Shown: positions 1-8,147, counted from the first letter of the stretch. The stretch: DNA of 15,121 bases from Desulfobacteraceae bacterium UBA2174 (GCA_002327445.1 DCWA01000036.1:1-15121), one strand, 5' to 3'. Program-made: numbers and translations. The notes: generated from the sequence alone by a model not told the origin.

Positions 1-2
1 GC

Positions 3-110
3 AAACTCTTCTACCGGCTTCTGCAGAACGCCATGGCTGTGGAACCTGCCCCTTACAAAGATGTTATCAAGCGTATCCGAGGGCCACAGCCGCGCAACCA
101 CAACATATAG
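3..110 (+). CDS. C-terminal end of an unidentified protein, possibly a transposase (5' end outside window)
   Basis: An open frame enters from the left edge and gives 35 codons ending in TAG at 108-110; the tail begins KLFYRLLQNAMAVEPAPYKD and ends in a basic RIRGPQPRN-like stretch. Neither of the other plus-strand frames gives a better tail. The short FYRLLQ...AVEPAPY pattern reminds me of the extreme C-termini of some DDE transposases, but this is recollection of style, not a domain match. It is followed by AT-rich sequence unlike the GC-rich genes around it, which would suit the edge of a mobile element. It could equally be the end of an ordinary gene. Confidence 0.35.
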   Translation, partial: KLFYRLLQNAMAVEPAPYKDVIKRIRGPQPRNHNI

Positions 111-259
111 AGGCCACTTGATTAAAGGGGATACCCCTATTACAAAAATAAACAAGAATTTGTGTTTGGTTCATGGAGTATGGCAACTTTAACCTACCTG
201 CAAATCGACAAATTTCCTCAAGTCTGCAAGCCAATATATCCAGCCCGTAAAGGCACCTA
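111..259. other. AT-rich intergenic gap with one small hairpin
   Basis: No gene is supported here. The stretch is visibly richer in A and T than the flanking genes. It contains a perfect inverted repeat AGGGG-ATA-CCCCT at 126-138. Read on the minus strand it is followed by TTTAAT, so it could terminate sfsA transcription about 120 nt past the sfsA stop, or could be a relic of a mobile-element end. No terminal inverted repeat pair can be shown because the other end lies outside the window. Confidence 0.4.
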
Positions 260-1009
260 TTACAACGCCAACGGCAGACCGCGGTTGAGGGCGATGCCGC
301 CAAGATCCAGTGTGGCGTCATAAGCCAGCATCTCCACGCCCTGATCATGGGCTTGGCGCAGCGCCTGGCCATAATCCGGGTCGATGTGGTCGGCCGGTGA
401 AAACCATTCGGCGTCCATGCGCTGGACCACGAAGAAAATAACCGCACGGTGACCGGCCCGACGCAGTTCGCCCAGGACCTCCAGGTGCTTTCTCCCCCGG
501 GCCGTGACCGCATCGGGAAAAAGGGCGCGGCCGTCTTCCACCAGCGTGCAGTTCTTGACCTCCACGAAGATGTTGCGGCCTCGAGTATCGGTGAGACAAA
601 GATCCAGGCGGGTGTGGGATCCCACCACTACCTCGGTTCGAACCGTGACGCCCCCTTGAAATTCGGGGATTAAGCCGTTGGCGGCGGCCAGGGCCACCAG
701 CCGGTTGGGTACCAGGGTATTGACGCCCACCAGGGTGCCGCGCATGTCGATAAGTTCCCAGGTGTACTTGAGTCTGCGTTTCGGGCTGTCGTGGAAGGAC
801 AGATACACCGGCCGGCCCGGCTCGGCGCACCCGATCATGCGGCCCGAGTTGGGGCAGTGGGCTGTCACCGTCTCGCCGGTGTTGAGGCACACGTCGGCCA
901 GAAAACGCTGGTAGCGCCGGATCAACCGGCCGGGGATCAGCGGCGGCCAGGCGATCCGGAGGGGATCGGATAAAGGGCCATCAGAGGATACATTTTTGCT
1001 TGAAAGCAT
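260..1009 (-). CDS. sfsA: SfsA family DNA/RNA nuclease (sugar fermentation stimulation protein homolog)
   Basis: The 249-residue product matches SfsA along its whole length (E. coli SfsA is 234 residues). Visible signatures are the N-terminal GRLIRRYQRFLADV block (27-40), the AHCPNSGRM motif (50-58), TRLDL with D136, and FVEVKNCTL with E150 and K152, which together fit the PD-(D/E)xK nuclease-like core, then FPDAVTARGRKHLEVL (164-179). SfsA proteins have been described as nucleic-acid-binding nucleases that were first linked to maltose metabolism in E. coli; the cellular role is poorly defined. The ATG at 1009 is preceded by AGGGA at about 4 nt. It is monocistronic here, divergent from the toxin-antitoxin pair across a 58-bp gap. 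Nothing is missing from the family core. Confidence 0.95.
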   Translation of the reverse strand: MLSSKNVSSDGPLSDPLRIAWPPLIPGRLIRRYQRFLADVCLNTGETVTAHCPNSGRMIGCAEPGRPVYLSFHDSPKRRLKYTWELIDMRGTLVGVNTLVPNRLVALAAANGLIPEFQGGVTVRTEVVVGSHTRLDLCLTDTRGRNIFVEVKNCTLVEDGRALFPDAVTARGRKHLEVLGELRRAGHRAVIFFVVQRMDAEWFSPADHIDPDYGQALRQAHDQGVEMLAYDATLDLGGIALNRGLPLAL

Positions 1010-1023
1010 CTATTCCCTGGACG

Positions 1024-1052
1024 TGGACACAAGCAATGTGTACATTTAGAGT
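1024..1052 (+). promoter_or_regulatory. Candidate promoter and operator of the first toxin-antitoxin module
   Basis: TGGACA (1024-1029) and TAGAGT (1047-1052) are separated by 17 bp and match sigma-70 boxes at 5/6 and 4/6 positions. A perfect inverted repeat ACACA-AGCAA-TGTGT (1027-1041) overlaps the -35 box and spacer, the place expected for a Phd-family autorepressor site. Seen by eye; binding is inferred. Confidence 0.45.
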
Positions 1053-1067
1053 AAAAAGGAGATCGCC

Positions 1068-1310
1068 ATGGAAGTCGTCAACGTTCGCCAGGCAAGGGAA
1101 AATATCGCCCGCCTTCTCGATGCGGTGTCGTCCGGCACCGAGGTCGTCATTACCCGTCGCGGGCAGCCGATTGCCAAAATCGTCAAGATCGACGGCTCCC
1201 GGCTCGAGGCTCCGCGCTTCCCGGACCGCCGATCGATGCGGGCAAAACTGCCGCCAGCGGTTCGCACCAGTGTTGAGTTGATCCGCGAGCTGCGCGAGGA
1301 ACGCTGCTGA
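1068..1310 (+). CDS. Phd/YefM-family antitoxin
   Basis: This 80-residue protein has the compact N-terminal fold signature of Phd/YefM antitoxins: MEVVNVRQARENIARLLDAV (1-20), then GTEVVITRRGQPIAKIV (23-39). In this family residues 1 to about 50 form the DNA-binding dimer domain that represses the operon, and the C-terminal part (here charged and ending VELIRELREERC) wraps the toxin. The start at 1068 has AAGGAG six bases upstream. The stop at 1308-1310 is one base before the toxin ATG, so the two are co-translated. It most likely neutralises the downstream PIN-domain RNase by direct binding and autoregulates through the inverted repeat at 1027-1041. Confidence 0.88.
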   Translation: MEVVNVRQARENIARLLDAVSSGTEVVITRRGQPIAKIVKIDGSRLEAPRFPDRRSMRAKLPPAVRTSVELIRELREERC

Positions 1311-1311
1311 C

Positions 1312-1758
1312 ATGTTTTATTTCGACACCAGCGCCTTGCTGCCTTACTACCGCGAAGAACCGGCCAGCGGCCTCATCAACGACATGCTGCTCGGCCTGGA
1401 GCCGCCGGTGCTCATCAGCGATCTGACCCGGGTCGAGTTTCTTTCGGCCGTGGCCCGCTGGGTGCGCATGAATGAACTCACCGAATCGCAGGCCGGGCTG
1501 ATCGAAAACACCTTCCTGGAAGATGTCCGTTCCGGCTTGCTTGTCGGCTGCCCCCTGAAAAGGGAGCAGTACCGCCAGGCCGAACGCTGGATTTCTTCCC
1601 GCAAGACTTCTTTGCGCACCCTCGATGGCCTGCATCTGGCATGTTGCCTGCTTCAAGGTGCCGAGATGGTCACCTGTGATGCACAGGTTCATTCGGCCGC
1701 TTCAACTCTTGGCGTGCCAAGCCGGCTGATCAATGCACCGGCCAGCGCCAACCGCTGA
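1312..1758 (+). CDS. PIN-domain toxin ribonuclease (VapC-like)
   Basis: A 148-residue PIN domain. The four acidic residues expected to hold Mg2+ are present: D5 in FYFDTSAL, E42 in TRVEFLSA, D105 in LRTLDGLHLA, and D123 in MVTCDAQ. Length and motif spacing are typical of VapC toxins, which cleave RNA (tRNA or rRNA in studied members) and stop translation when the antitoxin is degraded. The gene starts one base after the antitoxin stop. The catalytic set is complete, so the toxin is probably active. Pairing of a Phd-type antitoxin with a PIN toxin is common; the RNA target cannot be told from sequence. Confidence 0.88.
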   Translation: MFYFDTSALLPYYREEPASGLINDMLLGLEPPVLISDLTRVEFLSAVARWVRMNELTESQAGLIENTFLEDVRSGLLVGCPLKREQYRQAERWISSRKTSLRTLDGLHLACCLLQGAEMVTCDAQVHSAASTLGVPSRLINAPASANR

Positions 1759-1784
1759 CAACGAACGGGCTGAAGCCCTCGCTA

Positions 1785-2513
1785 TCAAGGGGCACCGCCC
1801 GATTTTTGCGTTTCTTGTATCTGCCCCGCCACGAAATCCCAATTCACCAGGTTGTCCAGCACGCTGCGCACATAATCCGCCCGCCGGTTCTGGTAGTCCA
1901 GATAGTAGGCGTGCTCCCAGATGTCCACGGCCAGCAGCGGCGCGAGACCGTGGGCGATGGGCGTGTCGGCGTCGGCCGTAGCCATTACGACAAGCTTCTC
2001 ACCGTCTTGCACCAGCCATACCCAGCCGCTGCCGAAGTGATCCTCGGCGGCAGATAGAAACGCGTTTTTGAATCTCGCAAAGGAACCGAAGGAGGCGTTG
2101 ATCCGTTCAGCCAGGGGCCCTTCGGGAGCCCCGCCGCCCTTGGGCTTCAGGCATTTGAAAAAGAAGGCGTGGTTCCAGGCCTGGGACGCATTGTTGAACA
2201 GGGCCCGCCGGCCCGGCTCGCCCGCAGCGGCCCGAATCAGGTCTTCAGGCGCGCTGCCGGCAATGCGGACCCCCTTGGCGAGCCGATTGGCCTTTTCCAC
2301 GTAGCCGGCGTAGTGAATCCCGTGATGAAGGCGCATCGTTTCGGCGCTGATATACGGCGCCAAAGCGTCTTGGGGGTAAGGCAAGGGTTCCTGGACGAAA
2401 ACCGGGGCGCCGCCTCCCTCGCAATGGGCCAGCAGCACCGCCGCAGCGGCGCAGGCGACAAGTAGCGCAAAACGGGTCTTCAATGGCGGGTGTAACCGGT
2501 TCGGGCGAGTCAT
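1785..2513 (-). CDS. Superoxide dismutase, Fe type, with N-terminal export signal
   Basis: Residues about 42-238 are a full Fe/Mn superoxide dismutase that converts superoxide to H2O2 and O2. The metal ligands are H63 (RLHHGIHY), H115 (QAWNHAFFF), D197 and H201 (VDIWEHAYY); gateway Y71 is kept. Q111 and A182 fall at the positions that mark the iron enzyme rather than the manganese one, by comparison with remembered E. coli SodB. Unlike cytosolic SodB (193 residues), this protein has about 35 extra N-terminal residues: a basic start, a hydrophobic run (15-29), then Cys31 before a Gly-rich linker. This reads as a Sec signal, perhaps a lipoprotein signal, although the LAHC box has an unusual His at -1; LVAC at 18-21 is a more standard but early box. 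The ATG at 2513 has AAGGAGG seven bases upstream. It is divergent from tpx. Confidence 0.93.
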   Translation of the reverse strand: MTRPNRLHPPLKTRFALLVACAAAAVLLAHCEGGGAPVFVQEPLPYPQDALAPYISAETMRLHHGIHYAGYVEKANRLAKGVRIAGSAPEDLIRAAAGEPGRRALFNNASQAWNHAFFFKCLKPKGGGAPEGPLAERINASFGSFARFKNAFLSAAEDHFGSGWVWLVQDGEKLVVMATADADTPIAHGLAPLLAVDIWEHAYYLDYQNRRADYVRSVLDNLVNWDFVAGQIQETQKSGGAP

Positions 2514-2585
2514 GGCTGGGCCTCCTTGCGCAAATGGGGAATGAATTTTTTGTCATTATGACGCTCCCGCGGCCGTCTATCAAGA

Positions 2586-2613
2586 TTTATAGATCCATCA
2601 TCGAGGGTCGCAA
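2586..2613 (-). promoter_or_regulatory. Candidate sigma-70 promoter of the SOD gene
   Basis: On the minus strand TTGCGA (2613-2608) and TATAAA (2591-2586) lie 16 bp apart, matching 4/6 and 5/6 consensus positions, about 75 bp before the SOD start. The 240-bp divergent gap to tpx holds no other gene; I see no convincing tpx promoter or OxyR/PerR box. Confidence 0.45.
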
Positions 2614-2753
2614 CAGGGACCGTCGCCGGCACCGCCATCCGACCGGGACTTGATTCGTCCCCGGGCTGCCTTATGGTCAGTCGGCAATGGCACGGAAAGC
2701 AGCCCGTGGCCGCTGAATTGTTTGAAAATACGACATTTCGCAAGGAGGTCCCC

Positions 2754-3269
<516 letters not shown>

Positions 3270-3303
3270 GGATCGGTTGACGTTTGTGCCATGCTTGAAT
3301 AAA

Positions 3304-3319
3304 CCGCGGACGCACGCGG
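3304..3319 (-). terminator. Possible terminator hairpin of the minus-strand operon
   Basis: The inverted repeat CCGCG-N6-CGCGG read on the minus strand is followed by TTTATT. It lies about 95 nt past the permease stop, in the convergent gap to tpx (3270-3412), which holds nothing else I can support. The stem is short and the T-run imperfect. Confidence 0.3.
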
Positions 3320-3412
3320 ACTGGAAAAAAAGTGGCATGAGTTTTGGCCAAGCCGGTCGATTTCTGTCTGCGATCGTCCGCGCCAGCCTGCGGCGTTTAT
3401 CCTGCACCGTGT

Positions 3413-5758
3413 TCAAGCCGGGAAAAAGATCGGCAGCAGCCAAACGACCACCAGCATCGTGATGACGGTCACCGGCACTCCGAGCTTGAGATAATCGCTG
3501 AAGCGATACCCGCCCGGCGCCATCACCAGCAGATGGGCCGGGTGGGACAGCGGGCTGGCGAAACTGGCCGATGCGGCCATGGCCACCGTCATCATCAGCA
3601 GATGCGGCGAAATGTGCAGGGCCGCGGCGGCGCTCAAGGCCACCGGGGCCATGAGGACCACCAGGGCCGCGGTGGGCACCACCTGAGTGGCGGTCACGGT
3701 GACGAGGAAAAGAGCCCCCACCACCCAGCGCGGCCCGAGATGCCCCACTGCTGCGATCAGCGCCTCGGCGCCCATGCGGGCGGCGCCGGTGTTTTCGATG
3801 GCCACTCCCAGAGGAAGCATGCTGGCGATGAGGAACACCACCTTCCACTCGATGGACCGGTAGGCTTCTTCCATATTCAGGCACCCGAAGAGGACCATGA
3901 GCGCCGCGCCGGTCATGGCGGCGATGGCGATGGGCGCCAGCCCCAGGATCGCACCGAGAATCACGGCGATCATCACCGCGGCGGCGACGGGCGCCTTTTC
4001 CAGGCGAGGCGCCCGGGCCGCCGCGCGGTCAAGGACCAGGAAGTCCGGGTCCCGGGCCACGGCCTCCAGGTTGCGCCGCGGGCCGTAGACCAGCAGCGCA
4101 TCGCCGAACTGCAGGGCCATGTCCTGAAGCCCGCTGCGATGGGCGCGGCCCCTGCGCCACACCGCCAGGACGCTCAGCCCGTAGTGGTCGCGGAACAGCA
4201 GGTCCGCCAAGGTTTTTCCGGCCAGGGCGGTCCGCGGAGACAGAAGCACCTCGGTCACACCGACTTGCTGGGATTCGAGTTCGGCGGTCACGCCGGGAGA
4301 GGGTGCGGTCAGCACAAGATCCTGAAGTCCTTCGAGAATTTCCAGATCCCGGGCAGAGCCCTGAAGCACCAGCAGATCCCCGGCAACGATGGTCTCCGTC
4401 GGCCAGGGCATGCACAGGTACTCCCCATCGCGCAGTATCCCCACCACGGTCAGGCCGAAGGCATTCCCCAATCGGCTTTCCACCAGATTGCGGCCCGCCA
4501 GCACCGATCCGGGAGGCACACGCACCGCCAACAATCGATCATGATCGATCTCGCCCGTGCCCGGCGCCTCGGCGGGATGGGGCTGCAGGCTTTCTACCAG
4601 GCCAGTTTGGGCCAGGGCTTCGAGGGCCTCCGGCTCGGCCCGCATCACCAGCCGATCGCCGGCGGCGAGTCGATGCTGGCGCAAGTCCGGCAACGAATCC
4701 CCTTTCCTGTCCTTGAGTGCCAGCACATGCACCCGGTGTTCCCGTCGCAGGCCGCTGGTGAGCAGGGTCGCTCCCACCAGGGAAGACCCCGCGCCCACCA
4801 CCGCTTCCGCCATGGCCAGATTTGGGCAGGACATCCCTTCGACGGCCGCCAGCGGTTCGATGCGCAGGTGTTCGCGGCCGCGAAAGGACTGCAGGTGGTC
4901 CGGCGTGCCGTGAACGATGAGGGTATCTCCGGCCTGCAAGACATTCGAGGGACGCGGAGCGAGGATCAACTGCCCATTGCGGGCAAAACCCAGGACGGTA
5001 AGATCCAAGGCCGAACCCAGCCGACTTTCCACCAGGGTCCGGCCGGCCAGCGGAGACCCGGAGGGAATGCGGATGGTAAAAATGTGGGAATCGAACTGGT
5101 AAAAGGCCCCCGGGGTTGCCGAATCTCCCGGGGCCCGGGTGACGCTGCGCATCGGCAGCAGGCGGCGGCCTAAAAAAACCACGAAAGCCGTGCCGGCCGC
5201 CACGATGGCCGCGGTGATGGGCGTGAAATCGAAGATCCCGAAGGGCCGCAGGCCGGCTTCTCGCAGCGCATCGGTCACCAGGATGTTGGGCGGGGTGGAG
5301 ATGCCCGTGAACGGTCCGCCCAGCAGGCAGCCGAGGGCCAGGGGCATCAGCAGGCGGGAGGGGGGACGCCCGCTGCGCCGGGCCAGTTCCATGGTGGCCG
5401 GCAGCAGAATGGCCGCCACCGTCACGGTGTTGATCAGAGCCGATAGCAAGCTGGCGGCGATCATCAGCACGGCCACCAGCAGCGCCTCGCTCCCCTTGGC
5501 AAATCGCTGCAAGGGCTCGCCGAGCCGATGGGCGAGGCCGGTGCGGGTCAGCCCCGCCGAAAGAATGAACATGGCCCAAACCGTGACCACCGCCGGGCTG
5601 CTGAAACCGGCCAGAGCGTCTCCAGCCGACACCAAACCGGTCAGCGCCAGGGCCGAAAGGACCAGCAGCCCCACCAGATCCACCCGCAGCCACCCGCCGA
5701 CAAAGAGGATGAAGGCCGCGGCCACGATCAACAGGAGGATCCATACCGATAGCGTCAC
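3413..5758 (-). CDS. SLC13/DASS-type permease with four central TrkA-C (RCK_C) domains
   Basis: The 781-residue membrane protein has two hydrophobic blocks (about 1-205 and 590-781) that form a DASS/SLC13-like transporter, with the re-entrant motifs around SALINTVTVAAILLP (106-120) and ATQVVPTAALVVLMAP (690-705); the second has Pro where Asn is common. Between them lie four repeats of the TrkA-C/RCK_C pattern (about 226-291, 318-382, 409-475, 502-567), each with a P-G-S-x-L-x-G-x-x-L start and an A-G-D-x-L-x-x-x-G end. E. coli YfbS-like relatives usually carry two. TrkA-C domains are thought to bind small ligands and gate transport; the substrate (sulfate, dicarboxylate or another anion) is unknown. 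The frame is open far upstream, but GTG at 5758 has AGGAGG five bases before it. It begins 11 nt after the GalT-like gene, so it is the last gene of the operon. Confidence 0.85.
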   Translation of the reverse strand: MTLSVWILLLIVAAAFILFVGGWLRVDLVGLLVLSALALTGLVSAGDALAGFSSPAVVTVWAMFILSAGLTRTGLAHRLGEPLQRFAKGSEALLVAVLMIAASLLSALINTVTVAAILLPATMELARRSGRPPSRLLMPLALGCLLGGPFTGISTPPNILVTDALREAGLRPFGIFDFTPITAAIVAAGTAFVVFLGRRLLPMRSVTRAPGDSATPGAFYQFDSHIFTIRIPSGSPLAGRTLVESRLGSALDLTVLGFARNGQLILAPRPSNVLQAGDTLIVHGTPDHLQSFRGREHLRIEPLAAVEGMSCPNLAMAEAVVGAGSSLVGATLLTSGLRREHRVHVLALKDRKGDSLPDLRQHRLAAGDRLVMRAEPEALEALAQTGLVESLQPHPAEAPGTGEIDHDRLLAVRVPPGSVLAGRNLVESRLGNAFGLTVVGILRDGEYLCMPWPTETIVAGDLLVLQGSARDLEILEGLQDLVLTAPSPGVTAELESQQVGVTEVLLSPRTALAGKTLADLLFRDHYGLSVLAVWRRGRAHRSGLQDMALQFGDALLVYGPRRNLEAVARDPDFLVLDRAAARAPRLEKAPVAAAVMIAVILGAILGLAPIAIAAMTGAALMVLFGCLNMEEAYRSIEWKVVFLIASMLPLGVAIENTGAARMGAEALIAAVGHLGPRWVVGALFLVTVTATQVVPTAALVVLMAPVALSAAAALHISPHLLMMTVAMAASASFASPLSHPAHLLVMAPGGYRFSDYLKLGVPVTVITMLVVVWLLPIFFPA

Positions 5759-5769
5759 GGGATCCTCCT

Positions 5770-6861
5770 TCAGGTCCAAAAAGAGCGCGCCAGGCGGGCG
5801 GTTGCTTCCGGTGCGGAGAAGGTGGCCATATCTCCCAGCATCACCTCGAAACCGGTGAAATCGCTGCGCACCCAGGGCGCATAGTTTCCGCGCACAGTGA
5901 GCACGGCGCGCAATTCCTGGTCTTCGGAGCCATCCTCGAGCAGCAGCAGGCCGAAGTTGTACCCGTTGCGCCCCAGATGGCGGTAGAATCTCTGGACGTT
6001 CAGGATGCCCCGGGCCAGATCGGCCCAATCGGCGTCGCCGGCCTGGCCCAGGCGGGTCACTCCGGGAAGAATGCCCCAGATTTCGAAAAAGCCCTCCGGC
6101 GCGAAGGCCGCCAGCCACTGCCATGCTCCCGTGCGGCCGATGATCCGTTCCCCTTCCCGGATTTCGGCTTCCAGGTAGTCGGAAAACAGGCGGACGCCGA
6201 AGCGTCGGTGGTAATCGGCGGCCCGCTGCTTGAGGAAGCGCTGGTGATTGGCCGGCCGGCGGTCGGCCTGGATCTGAAAGTGGGGATGAAGCAGGGAGCC
6301 ACCCGCCGAAGGGAGGTGGTTCTGGATGATGGCCATGAAGACGGCGGCCGGGTCGTAGGCCAGGACCCGCGTCAGGTATTCCCGGCAGTTGAGCAAGCTG
6401 TCGGTATAGGACGAGAGCCGGGCTGTGCCGATCTCCACGAAATGGTCGTCGTCAAAGAGGCTCACCGCGCTGTAGCGCCCGTAAGGGAAAAGGTTCGGGA
6501 AAAGCGTCGAGCGGCCGCGGGTCAGCCGTCCTTCGGGAAGAAATTCGGGGGCCAGGCGGGGGGTATGGGTGAACAGCCGCGCCCGGCAAAAAGGGCAATC
6601 GGCCGTGTCGGCGGCAAAAGGCGGCGGAGAAGGGAGGGATTCGGCGCCGGGTTCGCGTTCCGCCCCGCGGCTGTAAGTGATCCGGCAGGTGCGACCCGTG
6701 ATGGGATGGACCCGGATCTCCACGGGGCGTTCGGCGACAGTGCCGTCAGGCAGCCGGATGCGGGCGCTGAATCGTTCCCGTTCAAACGAAAACATCGTCG
6801 CGGTCCTTTGGCTGGAGGATGGTTCGGGGAAAGGGATTTCCCCCCAGCCGGCAGCGTTCAT
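5770..6861 (-). CDS. GalT-like hexose-1-phosphate uridylyltransferase (HIT superfamily)
   Basis: The 363-residue product has the two hallmarks of galactose-1-phosphate uridylyltransferases: a zinc-type CPFC pair (C89, C92) and the active-site block AGGSLLHPHFQIQ, in which H194 of H-P-H-x-Q is the expected nucleophile that carries UMP. VHPITGRTCRI near residue 51 matches the family's N-terminal strand. The family transfers UMP between UDP-glucose and hexose-1-phosphate; similar proteins also act as nucleotidyl phosphorylases, so the substrate is open. The ATG at 6861 overlaps the previous stop (ATGA), implying coupling, but has no clear ribosome site; ATG at 6795 (M23) has AAAGGA eight bases upstream and may be the real start. 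No other galactose gene is nearby, which is odd for a galT and suggests a different role in this ion-transport operon. Confidence 0.82.
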   Translation of the reverse strand: MNAAGWGEIPFPEPSSSQRTATMFSFERERFSARIRLPDGTVAERPVEIRVHPITGRTCRITYSRGAEREPGAESLPSPPPFAADTADCPFCRARLFTHTPRLAPEFLPEGRLTRGRSTLFPNLFPYGRYSAVSLFDDDHFVEIGTARLSSYTDSLLNCREYLTRVLAYDPAAVFMAIIQNHLPSAGGSLLHPHFQIQADRRPANHQRFLKQRAADYHRRFGVRLFSDYLEAEIREGERIIGRTGAWQWLAAFAPEGFFEIWGILPGVTRLGQAGDADWADLARGILNVQRFYRHLGRNGYNFGLLLLEDGSEDQELRAVLTVRGNYAPWVRSDFTGFEVMLGDMATFSAPEATARLARSFWT

Positions 6862-8147
6862 CTCGGTTCAAAGGTTTGAAAGCCAGCGCGCAGCAGCGAG
6901 TCGCGGCTGATCATCCCCTTGAAGCGGCCGTCCGCATCCACCACCGGCAGACGTTTGAGGGCCTTTTCGGTCATCAACGCCACGGCCTCCTCGATGAGGG
7001 TCTCTTCCCCCACCGTGATCAGATCCGCCGTCATGACATCGGCCGCCCGGGTGGTTTCAAGGCATCGGGACAAGTCGCCGGCGCAGGCTTCCTTCTCCAC
7101 GGCCGACTTCATGCGGGCCAGCACCCTCCAGATGCCTGACTCCCGGGGCTTGAAATACCGCAGCAGGTCGCGGTCGGAAATCAGGCCGAGGAGTCTGCCC
7201 GCGTCGTCCACCACCGCCACCCGCTGGATATCGTCGCGGTCGATGATCCGGATCACTTCGGAGATGGGCGTGTCGGGGCCGACGGTCTGGGTGTCCCGGC
7301 GCAGGATGCCGCCCACCCGTTTCAGATCCTTGACCTCGATTTTTTGGGCTGTAAAGGTCTTCCAGTCCGGCGCCGTGTGCATCACGGTGCGAAAGATGTC
7401 CAGCCGCGAGAGCATGCCCTCCAGTCGGCCATCCGCGTCCACCACCGGCAGCCGCTTGACCCCTTTGGAAAGCATCTTTTCCACCGCCTCGGACAAGGGG
7501 CGATCCCGGGCGATGGTGATGACGGGCGTGGTCATGACCTCGGATGCCTTTCTTGCGGCAAGATGGTCCAGAACTTTTTCGAGGCGGTCGGCGTCGCTCT
7601 CCGCCAGCAGGCCCAGGCGCAGCGGCAGCTCGGCCCGGGCGATGAGATCGCCCTGGGTGATCAGGCCCACTGGCCGGTCCTGGCTGTCCACCACCGGCAA
7701 TCCGGAAAAGACCGAGGAGAGCAGCAGCCGGGTGACATCGCTCAGGGGCGTATCGACACCCACGCTTTTTGGAGAGGGGGTCATCACGTCCCGGACGAGG
7801 AGCCGCCGTGGGAAGAAGGCGTTTCGGGTTCGATGGCTGAGGACTTTCAGGTCGTGCAGCGCCACGACCCCCTCGCCGACCATGCCGTCAATGCCCTTGA
7901 GGACGCGATCGGCTTCACCCGCCGGCACCACGATGTAAATCCGCACCGGCAAGTTGTAGGAAAGTACCTCCAGCTGGACCGTGGCCACCTCCCCGCTCTC
8001 GTCGCAACCGGCGATGCCCCGGGTGACGATGCAGCGGGCGGCGATCTTGAGGTTGCGGACATAATCGACGACCGCCTCGGTCAGCGGCTGGCCCCGATGG
8101 CGCGCCGCCTCACTGGTGAAGATGTCGATGGCCTTGTAATCCAACAT
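6858..8147 (-). CDS. DUF190 (PII-like) domain fused to four CBS domains
   Basis: Residues 1 to about 105 match DUF190: GQPLTEAVVDYVRN (19-32), CIVTRGIAGCD (39-49), LPVRIYIVVPAGEADRVL (66-83), MVGEGVVALHDLKV (89-102). Four CBS domains follow at about 119-175, 202-255, 278-332 and 369-422, each with V-M-T-x-x-x-x-T-x near the start and R-L-P-V-V-D-x-x-G-R-x-x-G-x-x-S-R-x-D-like ends. CBS pairs usually bind adenine nucleotides or SAM, and DUF190 has a PII-like fold and is often encoded beside crcB fluoride channels. Four CBS units make two Bateman modules. A role as a cytosolic sensor that tunes fluoride export to nucleotide state is inference. The ATG at 8147 has AGGAGG five bases before it; the crcB stop TAG lies inside that ribosome site. 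429 residues, no membrane segment. Confidence 0.88.
   Translation of the reverse strand: MLDYKAIDIFTSEAARHRGQPLTEAVVDYVRNLKIAARCIVTRGIAGCDESGEVATVQLEVLSYNLPVRIYIVVPAGEADRVLKGIDGMVGEGVVALHDLKVLSHRTRNAFFPRRLLVRDVMTPSPKSVGVDTPLSDVTRLLLSSVFSGLPVVDSQDRPVGLITQGDLIARAELPLRLGLLAESDADRLEKVLDHLAARKASEVMTTPVITIARDRPLSEAVEKMLSKGVKRLPVVDADGRLEGMLSRLDIFRTVMHTAPDWKTFTAQKIEVKDLKRVGGILRRDTQTVGPDTPISEVIRIIDRDDIQRVAVVDDAGRLLGLISDRDLLRYFKPRESGIWRVLARMKSAVEKEACAGDLSRCLETTRAADVMTADLITVGEETLIEEAVALMTEKALKRLPVVDADGRFKGMISRDSLLRAGFQTFEPR

Noticed and set aside
67..513. 148-residue minus-strand ORF overlapping the sfsA 3' end
   Set aside because: It overlaps conserved sfsA in another frame and lacks any recognisable motif.
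2692..2707. TGGCACG as a sigma-54 element for tpx
   Set aside because: The -24 box is perfect, but the -12 TTGC box is absent at the right distance.
3277..3305. TTGACG-N17-TAAACC promoter-like pair after tpx
   Set aside because: It would point into the 3' end of the convergent permease gene; the -10 match is poor.
3332..3348. Sigma-54-like site (TGGCATG...TTGGC) in the tpx-permease gap
   Set aside because: The -24/-12 spacing is off by one base, and no plus-strand gene follows.
3344..5173. 609-residue plus-strand ORF opposite the permease
   Set aside because: Composition is rich in His, Gln, Arg and Gly, typical of an antisense shadow in GC-rich DNA; the minus strand carries a clear membrane protein with a strong ribosome site.
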